DNA of 64,000 nucleotides from Halisarca cf. caerulea. Its lineage: Eukaryota > Porifera > Demospongiae > Chondrillida > Halisarcidae. This document shows, one piece after another, positions 45,621 through 58,580 of the stretch. Position numbers and translations under genes: made by a program. Under the pieces are notes generated by a model that saw only the letters and a list, made by a program, of their open reading frames with translations, had not been told where the DNA came from and made no database searches. The first letter of the stretch is position 1; each line of letters starts with the position of its first letter. Location of the stretch: the NCBI GenBank assembly GCA_963170055.1, contig CAUJGJ010000188.1:349171-413170 (forward strand). The letters are read 5' to 3'.

Positions 45621-48600
45621 ATGTCACAGGCTTGGCCATCTGATAATACTGCTGGATTCTTTGAAGGAGCGGAGAAGCTACTGGAAATATGGTTTAAGTT
45701 TTCACCGACATCAGGTGGTCTGAAGCTGATATCCAGGTAAACAACGTTAATCACTAGAAGCATGACGATAGGTTGCACCTCACCTTATTTTTTTCACTTA
45801 TACCATGAAGTGTTGTTTATTTTGTCCATATATAGAAGACAGTGCAAATACCCTAGCTTGCATGATTGTGGTTAATCTAGTGGTTGTGATGAGTAAGAGA
45901 ATGAGTATTTATACATGTGGTATCTCAAATTATCAGTTTCAGTATATTCCCCTCATTCTGTCATGGTATTACTTTGATCACAGTATACTGAATGTTAAAA
46001 CTGTAGACAACATCCAAATGAATCCTTGTCACACAGATTAAGATTATCCAAAAACAACAGCTGCGTACATAATATGCACCTTTTGCACCCATAATTGTGG
46101 CTGTCACAACCAACAGTTTCAACAGATTTTGAATATATCACTTAAGATAGAATTTCATATCCTAAAAATACCATATTATGTTTAGTCCTTCACATTCTGG
46201 TCTAACCTTCGAGAATACCGTGGTATAACACGATATCACGATAGAGGAAAGAATTTTGCACGAATAATATCACGGTATTACTATTTATTCAGTATATTGC
46301 ACAGCACTACCTATGCCTGTGCTAAGTTAGAAGTATCCAACTATCAAACAGTATGGCAACATGAAAACAGAGTTCTATTGTCATATCTTGAGATATGGTG
46401 TCTGTTCTCATAAAAGAATGTTGTTTGCTGTGTGTCCTAAGACCATATTGCAGGTTTTTTTTTTCCAATGCAAGAATGCATGGGCCTATTGCAGGGAGGA
46501 GCCAGAGGTCATTCACCACAATTAGCTCTGTTTTTAGTTCTACCATAGATACTAGAAGGCAGGGATTGGAAACGCACATTTTATACAGGTTATATCACGT
46601 AGGTGTATGTATAAATTATGTGCACCCACAAGCCCTGTGACCACAGGCTGGTCGACCGTTGAAGAAGAAACATGTACTCGAAGGCTCAAATACAAAGTGC
46701 TATAGCATATAAAGCGCTTCGAAATCAACCAATGTTAAGCTCTTGAAAACACCACGCGTAGTACAGGTGTCTCTGTAACCTAAAGAAATACAGCTTAGCT
46801 GTCAATACAGCAAAATACTAGCGAAAGTGTACAAGTCCAAGCCAAGTGAAAAATGTGGTCACCTCAGTTTCTCAGTCAGTGATTGACGTAGATCAACGAA
46901 AAATAGTTCAAAATGAAACTCTCATCGATTTGCAGCGCAAGACATCTAGCTTTTTCTCTTAAAATCCTCCCGGACGGGGAAATAGTTGGCTAAATGTACG
47001 GAAAAGGCACAAAAACCACGTTTTTCAGTCCATTGCTGGTCACCTCGCTAGCTTTGCGTGCGCTGCACTGATTTGTTCGAGACTGCTGGCATCTGAAAGC
47101 TAAGATCGAGCTGAAGAGCAACACATGGCCGGATTTTCCAGATTATGTTGTATTCTCTCATAAACTAGGTCAAGAAGCAACCACAGGACAGATTCCACAG
47201 CTGAGGTCGATGACGTCAGACATCGTGAATATGATTATAAGCAAAACCCTTGTCGACCAGCCTATGACCTCCCGTGTTTTCAATCCCTGCCTTCTAGTAT
47301 CTATGGTTCTACATACATTGGTTTCAACACTACTATTTACGTATTGCTATAGATTTAACTGGTGTGCTAAAAAGGAAATATATACCTTCTAGCACACTAG
47401 AAGATATTCCCTGGAAGACCTACACAGACCTATATCAGTAGCACTGGGTGACATCCTCTGACAATGAAGCAATTTAATAGTTTACGATTGTCTGTACGGT
47501 ACACGTTTTTCAATGTAAAATTTATTCTCTGATCTGCTGAATCTAGTCAGTTATGTGGGTTACTAAGTGTCCAAATGACGTGAGTATTAGCTGATTAGAC
47601 CACCTGTAGCAATTTCCTTTAGTAATCACTGTGTGTAGGTTTTTCTGGTGAAATGATGCACAATGAGGGATTGTAAAGGTGGTTATTTATAGCTTATTAT
47701 TTGTGTAAAATACAAGGATAGTGCGTATGCCAGGTTATGTATATCACACAGTTCCTCTTCATTAGCATACATACTTGTCAACATGGCTAAATTTTAAGGG
47801 ACAGTATCGCTGATTATGCAATACTGTTGTTATGTCACACTTCATATGTTTTTTTTGTTTTTTGTTCAATAGCAAAAAAACAGTACTGATACATCATAGA
47901 AAAATATGCGCAATGGTAGTCCATAACAATCACTCACAAGTAAGGTAACATAGTACATGGATAGTTAAGCCATAGCTCCAGCAACTAGCACTGGGCAATC
48001 TGCTCCCTTTGCTGGATTCTTGAATGAGGTCCTGCCTCCTCGAATGCACATGATGGCTGAATCAACTAGGCTGAATGAAAAACAGCAACGTATTACATTC
48101 AGCACGACGGAGTAGGAAGTGCCTTGTTTGTCAGCAATGAGTGAGGCCAGTCGCTTGACCTTCACTGCTGCTGATGGCCTATGCCTCCATTGGTGGACAT
48201 GATAAAAAGTGTGAATGTTCCTCCCTTGACCTCGAGAACCCGTTGTTCATACTTCCTCCTTTTAACAAGTTCGTGCTTACGAAAGCACGAGGAAGCAGAA
48301 GATGAGCTGTTTGAGACAGTGAGGGCATTGAAAACCTTCACGTCAAAGAAGGTGGTTGATCTGCTCTTGTTCCAGAAGTTGTGGGCACAGACATCTAGCC
48401 TGGCATTGTCCTCAATGATGATGTTTCTGTGGTGGAAGGATTCCCCACTGAGTGGCTGTAGGACGGGCTAGGGTTAGGGTTAGGGACCGACACAAATGAG
48501 CATACTTTGCTGAGGAGCTCGGCTATTAGGTCCCTGATTTGATTGTTCCTGATGGTAGGCAATCCACACTTTACACGGTAAAACTCGTGTAAATTGTGCG

Positions 48601-51600
48601 CGAATGCGTTTGATTGTTATACGACGGTTGTTTCGGATTGTTTCGATTGTTATTACCATGGAGTCCTCAGTGGATGAAAGTGTAAGCCTTCTATAATATA
48701 GCAATACTCTCAAATTGTCTGTTTTTATACCTGCGTAGTATTCATAACCTACCAATCTGTGCTCATGTAGATTGTATTCTGTTCTTGCAATGGCAAGTGC
48801 GCTCGAGCGTCTGGACATGGTAGCTGCCCTTGCAAAACAGCAAAGGCATTATGTAATGCCGCTCTGCTCGTGCAGAGTGATGGAACAAGATGTTGCATGA
48901 ACTGGGGTGAAGTGGAATTGAACGAAAGTGAGTCATCAATCGCCAATTGTGATCTTATTGGCCCCCTATCAGCTGCCCGACCCACTACCAGTTCAGGTCC
49001 CAGACTACCAGACAGACCAGAATACCTGGACCTACCAGACTACCAGACCCACCAGAAACGCTGATTTGGACGTCGACTTGCAGCGCAAAGTAAGAGAAAT
49101 AGAAGGAAGAAGCACATGACAGCTTATTCAGCTCTGTGATTTGAAGAGATTTTGATAACAATAATTTTTATTGTTGTGGCTTGTAGGCTCATGTTGAACA
49201 ACTGCCACCAGAACAATATAGACAGCTATGTGTCCGGCTGTTATCGGGACAAGGGGGAGTTACATTAGCTGAATGCCATTTCTTCCTCTTCTTGAACGCC
49301 CTATGAGCGGGCAAACCTTCTGTTCCATTGTCGAGCATTTTGCATGAGTAAACAATGATCGATTGCCATTTTCGGCTGACAGCGAATCGAGTATGAGATA
49401 AAAAAGTTGTAAAAAATTCTCTATCCTTAATCTGATAAACAATAAAAAGGCTAACCTAATTTCCAAGGGGGGGGGGGGGGATGAATGCCCCCCTCCCCCC
49501 CTGCTAAAGAAAACCCTGCTGTGTGATATAACCAAGCATACAGATCCTTAGACATACATATTGCCAAAGATTTATGTGGCCAGTACTAAAACTGACCTAC
49601 AGTAACAGCTAGTTGGGGTGTACAATACATGTCATAAAAGAGTTCCCATATCGTAATCATAATTAAATTTCATCGTATAACGATAGTAAGTTCATAGTAT
49701 CATGATGGTAAGAACATTATATAACGATTAGATGATGATTATGCTGAAATTGTATTTCTATTGTCATTTGCAAAAAAAATGTGGCAACACCAAGCATATC
49801 TCTATATTATCCCCTTGTTCATTTGCTGTATAAGGTTTTGTAAGTCATAATTACGTTTGAGGGAGAAGAAGTGTACTCTAACTACGTGAAGCACACAGTG
49901 GTGCAATAAGGATCTAAACATACCCTCTATTCATACAAAATGTCAGTTTGAAGGGCTGAGCTCTACAAGGAGAGGGAACGACATACCGTATAGCGGGGAA
50001 TTTTCGCAGGGTAAAAGTTTTGCGAATGGCTTATTTCCTGAAATTCGCAGATAATATTTTTGCAGATCCCTAAAATTCAGGATGCCATTTTTTCTTAGGC
50101 AATGGTAGGAGAGTAGCTTTTGAGTGTATCGTGTGAACGAAATGGCACAAGTTGAAGCCGCTTATACCATTTAAACTTCAGTCGAATATTTGAGGTTTAC
50201 TTTTGCTTTCTAATGGGCCGTGAAACTTTCAGGTGTGTACACTCCGCCTGATCGTTTTGTTTGAAGAAGTGAAAAGGCGACATAGCAAGACCTGCTTTTC
50301 GAGAAACTGCTGCTCACACAAAAGAACAATGGTGCAGGGGCCTAGCGTGTACGTACTACCTGAGCACGACGTAGCTGTGGATGTACATGTCTAGTGCTAA
50401 GATTTCGCGGATTAAAAATTTTGCGAATGTTGGGATAACCGCGGAATCCGCGAAAATATTACTTTGCAAATATTTCCCGCTATACAGTATTTTCTTACGA
50501 AGTACGAAAAGACAGACTCCATACAGAGGAAAGAAGAATTAGAATGCCTGTCATAAATTAACAACGAGGTCAAAGGTGGCAGCTCAGATGCAAGCAGATT
50601 CACCGAGTTCCAAAAATTGCTCACAAGACATAATTGTCAACTTTTTTTATACTTTACTGCTGATAGCGACTGCATGGAATGAGTTTTCGAGGATTAGTCT
50701 ACCGTGAGTCTCTCACTGCGAATGCAAAATTATTATGTCTGCATACGTTGTTGTGAAATCTGCCCAAAATGGCTCACATGCAAGCTCAATGTGATCGCGA
50801 AACAAACGTTGCAGAATTCCTCGTGCATATGTTGCATACCAACATCTTTTTCTTTTTATGAGACACATCGCAGTTTCAGTAGCTTTTGAACACTAAATGA
50901 TCGTTGCTGTGTAGCGCTTAATTTTTGAGGCATATAATTTTCGTGTTTTTCGCAGATTAGCCTTGGTCCACGAAGTTTGTGTTCCATGAAAATTGGCAAA
51001 CAGTCTTCATGTTGTATCGTTCCAAGATTGAACATGCGTATAGTAGTTATGTTAATTTATCGGTATTTCAACAAAGCGAACTTCAGTTGACCTTCTTCCA
51101 GACCCCAAAGGCAGCTTAGCTATAAGCAAGTGGCATCAGGCTTGATTGTTTTGGCCAATGTAATCGTGAAGTCCTTCAAGACAGCAGTCAACCCACCATC
51201 GGGAAAGTGAGCCCACAAGTGAGCAAAAAGAGAGTCGTAGGCCAATTACACAGTGGAACAGAAGGCTAATGGTGCCTTCTTGTCGAAGAGACGCCGAACA
51301 GATGGCTGATATCTTCCTAGGTACGTGACCCACTATACTATCAGTCGTCGTCACAACTTCCAGTCATGCTTAAAACTTGACCCGCAAGATGCATTTCTGT
51401 GAAAATTTCAAAAGTTGACATCCGCGAATATATTGTCCTGTGAGAATTTGGTGCTATACAGTATCTCTTTGTATCATAATAATAGTTTCATCGTATTGTA
51501 GTCATAAATTTATTGTAATTTATCTGTATTACATTTATGTTGTGGGAACTTTTTAAGACTTGTACTGTATGTGGTTGTGCTATGTGAGACCAAACTTACT

Positions 51601-52635
51601 TTTTTAGCCTGAAGCTGTGTTTCCATTCATTTTGTTTTGTGAATTTATAGAAAAAGTTGGGAAGTTATCCTTGAGCAGGTGAATTGTGCTATTCTCAGCT
51701 GCCGTCACAATGCAAGAATGGATGCCTACCTTTTGAGGTACTTCTGTTAAGATGTATCTGTATTGGGTATGCTTCCACATTACATTGCATTGCTTATGTG
51801 GTACGTACATATCCCATTGCAGTGAAAGTAGCATGTTTGTTACCAAGGAAAGGCTTGTATTGAAGACATGTGGCAGCACAACCCTGCTTCTAGCACTGCG
51901 CCCTTTGCTGGATTGTATCTCAAGGGAAGTTGGCCTATATGAAATATTTGTGAGTTTCTGAAGAGTATGGTGGTTGTACTTTGTGAGACCAAACTTACCT
52001 TGTATGTGCTTAGTTCTGGTCTTGACCTGACTGATATCACATCTCAGCTTGTACATACTATATAGAATGATGCCAAGCAGTGAATTGTATTGGTAGATTA
52101 CCTTTCCTGCGTGTTGAAGTGATAAATTTGATATGGACATTTATGCACTTCTATTGAGTAGTACGGTAATACTCTGTAGGAGTGACATCCAAGAACATGG
52201 CCGCCATACATTAGTGAGGTATAACTTTGCAGTACCACGAGCATTTTTAGGTAATTTATCTTCTTGTTTTTTCGAATAAAGCTATGTCACCAGAAGGAGT
52301 ATAATAATAACAGTACAATAATGACAGGCCTGTAGCCAGGGGGGTTCATTGGGTTTGGACGAACCCCCCCTTAAGAATCACCAACCCATAAAAGATCAGT
52401 GTAAAAGGGTTCTAAAGGAGTATATAGCCTTATTTAGACCCACTAGGCACCTTTTCCCTTTGTTTTGTTGCTTTATTATCACTAAACGCTACCCAGAACG
52501 CTACCTGATCGTAATTGGCCTCCATTTTGTGATGATGTCATTTACCATGAAAGTGACATTTTGTAGTATGTATTCTGTAACTAGTTTGCACTGTGGATAA
52601 TTTTGAGGGCATTTTGCATAGGGGATCAATGTATA

Positions 52636-52698
<63 letters not shown>

Positions 52699-55600
52699 CG
52701 TGCACACGTATGCGTGCATGTGAAGGGGGATTTCAGAAATCTGAAATGTAACCCCCTCTGGACAATCCTGGCTACGGGCCTGAATGTATAATAACAGTAT
52801 ACCAGCAGACCTTGATACAATTACCTGTGATCCAGAACTATTAAAACTCATGGCAAGCTACGGGTATGTGCCACCCTATTTTTAATTTCTAGCTACATCA
52901 CTGTAGTGTACTGTATACCTTGCTCCATACGTAACTATGGATGTAATTCTACAAAGATCACACTTGAATTTACTATCCAATTACATGTTTATTGAAGTGT
53001 TTGAAGACAATCAATTGCAAAAACTACGCTTTTGTGGCAATCAAATAAATGTTATTCAAACAATGAACCCAACCAATCTAATCACAAAGATCATTTCCAC
53101 TCAAATGCTCAATTCACACATTGACAATGAATCTCATTGTCAACAACCACCGACCAAAACACTATTATAGATGCTCTACCAAATGCAAATGCAAACACAG
53201 TTTCCACAACAACATTTAGCACACAATCTGATGCAGCAACGTGATACACAGCACCCTGTGTCACAACCCCGATTGCAGACATGCAGTGAAAAATATAATT
53301 TTCTTGACTAGATCTGACAATATGTCAGAGCACTAATAGGAGTGGCCGGACATGTTCTGACGTTGAAATTATTAACATTCTGATGATCAACCCAAAATAT
53401 ACTGCATACTGTAATACTTAACGTAATACTGTACGTACGTATACGTACGTATATTAAATCCTATCACAAAATCAATGAAACCGAAAGAAATGATTACAAA
53501 ATAGAAGCAAAGTTGATCAGATTACATGCAACTGAACAACTAAGCAATAGTCAGTACAGTAGGTAGTATCATTGAGCATCCATAAACCAATCATCTCAGT
53601 CATTGAGAGAAAACTCTTCTTTGTCAGCTTCAGTAGAAGAACATTCAATCCACACGTTCGAAAAATTCTTCATTCCGCGTATACTTTCTTCAAACTTACG
53701 GTAAACATCGCACCATACTGTAGCAATGATCGCGCGATCTTTGGAATCTTTATCTCACCTCAGCCATGTTAGTGTGCTGTGGTCTTTATCGAACTGTCCC
53801 TGCCACTTCTCAAACGTTGATACAGATACCCGACGCTTCTTGTTGCTACTACTCTCAAATTCTTTATTCTCAATGCTAGCTGACAAACGTTTCTGGCCGG
53901 CCATTTTGTCCTGTGCCACGTGCTTTGATTCGGCCACCCGTGTTTTGAGTCGGCAAATGGCCGATGGCCGAGCGTTATATTTTTCACTGGACATGCCATG
54001 CAAACACTTCAAATCCATTATGGGAGTTATGCAGAACACATGCACATTGACTTCACATTGCACAAAGTTTACAAAGAGCAAGTCAGGTGGAAACATATTC
54101 AATGTGTGACATGTATGTCATGAAGTATGGTCATTATGTCATTGTATGCATGAATGTTTATGATGTGGCCAAGACTTTTGTCTTGGCCACATCATAAACA
54201 TTCTCCACTCCAAACACTCCAAAAGAAAGTGACCACATTGAAAATGGCGGCCAATATCAGCGAAAAAGAGGAGTCACAGAAATGACAGATTTACAAGTGG
54301 GAAGTCAAAAATATCTTAAGCATAACGTGAATTGCACTCTTATTGCTAACAAAAGTCTTTTTTTGCTTTGTTTTGTCAGTTTAGGTACTTCATACTCCTT
54401 CGAATTTTGCCGTGTTCGTACACCTATAGCACTTGTTTTGTGAAAAACAGGAGTTAATAAAAGCAAGCACCAACTTGTTTGCTGTTGCTCTTTCCAGGGA
54501 GAAAGGGCAGAATACATTCTAGAGCTACGATTAGATTATTTTTGCATTTTTATCAGCCATTAAGTGGTAACTGAATTTTAGCGCATTGGCGTAGTTGTGT
54601 TACCTGGCTTCATTCTCTACTTTGTCTTGGTCTTCTGTGGGATTTTACCTAGATCTCGTCTATAATTTTCCTTTTGCTATCCTTTAGGCTTTATTCACTC
54701 GAATTGGTTGAAATAGCAAAGTAGTAGCTTGAGTCCTAATAATGCAGATAATATCCGACGCGTACTATCCTGCGGAAGATCATTCGCAGACAAGTCTAAG
54801 ACTTTACATTATGTTGCAAAGTATTACTAGAGCTGTAAACCTTAGGACCTCATGTGATATCTCTTTCCCTTTGTGAAGATTGGATCTTGAAAAACGTGAA
54901 AAAGAATTAATATTATTGGCAAGCAGCGGGAGTCGTACGGTACAGGTCATTAAAAAGTTCCCACTTCGTAATCGTAATACGAATTTATTACGATATATTT
55001 ACGACTACGATACGATGAAATTACTAACACGATACGAAGAGATAACGATCATCCTGTGCTCAGAATCTACCAAAATTACGAAGTGCTTCACAAGAAGATA
55101 AAGGTGTTGGTATGCTACTTTGCTTTTCGATCGCATCTGAGCTCGCGCGATAGCCATTTTGGGCAAATTTCGCAATGACGTTCGCGCGCATACATTCGCA
55201 GTAAGAGATTCCCGGTAGATTCATCCTCGAAAACTCGCCCCATGCAGTCGCTGTTGGCAGCGAAGCATAATAAAGTTGAAAATTATGTCTTACGATCAAT
55301 TCTTGTAACTGGGCGAATATAGTTTTGTCATCTGCTCGAGTCTAGCCGCCATCTTGGACGAGCGTGCCGATCCTTTCTTTGCCTGTATCGTGGAGTCTGT
55401 CTTTTCCTATTTCTAACGAAATCTGTCGTTACCTTTCTTCGTGGTGCTAAGCCCTTCAAACTGAAGTTTCGTACGAACAGAGGGCGCGTTTTGACCCTTT
55501 TTTGCGCCATTGTCCGCTTCACGTAGTCGGAATACATTTCTTCTTTGCTCGAACGTGAAATATTACTTAGGAAACCTTTTGCATCGAATCAATGAGGTGA

Positions 55601-58513
55601 AAATTTAGAGATATGCATTTTTTCGCAAATGACGATAGAAATACGATTTCTCCAAATCGTCATCTGATCGTTATACGATGGTTTTACCATGACGATACTA
55701 AGAATTTACGATCGTAATACGATCGAACTTGATTACGAATACGATACGATATGGGAACTTTTTTATGACATGTACCGTACATCTGGAAGAAATCGTTATC
55801 GCTTTTGGGTAAATTTGAATCCAAAATTTATTTCAACAATTTTACATTACAATCAAATGGTTGTTGCAAAGGTTAGATAAATTATTTGGAGGGTGACCTC
55901 AAAGGGGTTTTCTATTGTTTTCAGAAATTTGCCTATATTTTGCTACGAGATGCCATTTATGTTTTACAATTTTTTGGAGTCCTTGGACAAGGAACTGGTT
56001 AATTACAAGAATGCCAAGCAGGTTTTGGTCCTGAGGGATGCTCATCTCGAAATCTAGGGTTAACTGTTTTCCACCAGAAATCCAGTTTCTGATCGTCACG
56101 TGTGGTGTTTTACTACTTGTTAACTCCATAATTCTATTGATTTCCAAAGTAGTCTTCCCCCATCATACAAAGATGCAATTTACTTTCTCTCGTAACTTGT
56201 AAGATGATAAGTCATTGCTATAGATATTCTCAGTAACTTAATTCATTGAAAAGGATGATTTTATACATTTAGTAGTATTGTCTTCCATTACCGCTTAGTG
56301 CCATTTTTTAACTTATTAATTGCTCAGTGTTAGAAATAGTGGTCAGCATTCAGACATTGTCCGACCATTTTGGTATTTTGTCCAACCCAAAAAAGTTTGG
56401 GTCAGACATTTGGCTGAGCACTACCTCATGTTCATTTCATACACACACAGTGATGTTACCAAGTCATTTGTACTGAGAATGTCTACTTGTGCTTTCATTA
56501 TTTGTTCATACACATCTACTGTGGTACATGTGTACTTCTCCAAAAATATGTCCGAGCAAATCTGAAATTATCAGACCCAAAATAATGATGCTAGGACATT
56601 TGTCCATCCGACACTTGCTCCTTATTTCTAACACTGATTGTTGTACGTTGGTGTTGATCTGTGTGTTAAATGGGTGTTAAGGGGACACTCCAGACAAAAT
56701 GAAAGTTTGTCCTCAAATAGAAAGTCTTTGATGCTGGTTTAAATGCTGCAAACCATTTATGCATGAGTGCTTTAGTTTAGGAGATATTTTAGAGAATTCT
56801 CTATAATAATTGACGTCATCATGGGTGTGGAACGTGATGTCATTGAGTGACTGTACCATTGAGTTTACAGTGTATGCATACACACGAATAGCAAAGACAA
56901 AAGGGCATAAATCATCCCTTTTGACACCTGGTATTGGTGACACTAGGATAAAATTGATATGGCTTTGTTTTAGTCTTTTAAGCTGGTCATATTTTGCAAA
57001 ACTGCAGCCCATGCAAGATGGTTCAATTCAGCAATAGTATATAATTGTAAGTTATCTGTACTATTTCTATGGCTAATAGGTGAAAATGTCGCTGTAGTCG
57101 TCAAAAACGACTCAAAATGCACTTTCTAATACTCGTACCAGTCAGGAAAACCAATTGCGCTAGTACTTCTTCCAAAGTGTCCATCACTCTTTGACGTCAC
57201 GTTACATCATCCAACATGGCGGATTTTAGCTCAGAATTTACATCTTTAACTGCAATTATCTTGTAAACTAAGTGGTGCATGCAGAAAATAGTAGCAATTT
57301 TGATGTCCGAATGTGGGACATGTCCAAAATTTCCCTAATGTGCTAACAAGCTGGAGTTTTAGCGAAAACGTTGCTAAGAGGGCTTCAAATCATGTGACAT
57401 ACTTGTGACATTCTGTGACATTTTTGTTTAGGAGCAAGCTAGATTGATAGCGCTGCGTGGCAATTCATTGTACATTTGGTGCTTTATCCAAGGAGAAACA
57501 GTGTCTAGCATGTGTATTTGCGTAAGGATGATTGCAGACTACAGGAGTTTCATGATCAGATGTAATATTACAGTCAGTGGGAAGTTCAAGGCGTTAGGAA
57601 GGCTGCATAAAGTGATGCATCTTATTCTAAGATGTTTAGGTTAGTAAAAGAGACTTTTTATTTAGATTTACGCTCAACAACGCCTACCATACACACCTTG
57701 TTCTTCGAGATTGCTGATTGGTGCCGAATAACTCAATCCCTTAAAATTTTCCTGATTTGCCAACTTTAGACTGCCGTGTTGCCAAGTAAATCAGTGGAGC
57801 CACGTAAGAACTTTCTGAGTGTTTCATTGTGATCAGCATTAACTGCTTCAACTTTCACTGATGGGGGTTTTGATGTACTCATTTTCAGAAAAGTTATTGA
57901 CGAATCTTTTATCACGCTGTGAGTATTTGCTAAATATGTTTAAAACTATTTCAGTAATCAAAACCCCCATCGGTAGAAAGTTAGATATTTTCTTTAGAAA
58001 CAATTCAATCTTATCCTGTGTCTGTAGGCTCATGTTCCGATTTACTCGCATCAAATAACTGCCTAACTCAACTACCTGGTAAATTGTCAATTAGTTGAAC
58101 GATCGAGAAAGAAACTCGGATGAAAAGAGCTCAATGTGTATATACCTTAGATATGTTTTGTACTGCTTCAGGCTCATTGATTGGCCATTCTCCTACATAT
58201 TATGAAGAAATAAAGCAATTTGTAAAGAGAAAATTTGCCGACTTTGGGAAGCCATTAAAGTGCTAATGGACATGTCCCACATGCATCAGTAAACAAGGGT
58301 CTGTTCATTGAACTCAACTTGCATTTTGCCTAGAGCGTCCCTTTAATGTATGCAAGTATTTGTGAGTACCCACGTGCCCTAGTTTAGTATGGTAACATAA
58401 TTTTAATCAACATTGTAGTAATTTTTGTTCTTGTCTGTAGGACCTTTTCTATTCACGTAAAGCTTTCCTGGAACCTTCCCTTCAACAGTTTCCACACTGT
58501 AGTTTTGAGGAAG

Positions 58514-58580
<67 letters not shown>

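Noticed and set aside
52501..52851. His/Thr- and Cys/Val-repeat proteins on both strands
   Set aside because: They are translations of the (GT)n microsatellite inside a hAT-like element.
55689..55880. 63-codon frame rich in Tyr, Arg and Asp
   Set aside because: It is the right terminal inverted repeat of the 54935-55780 element read as protein.
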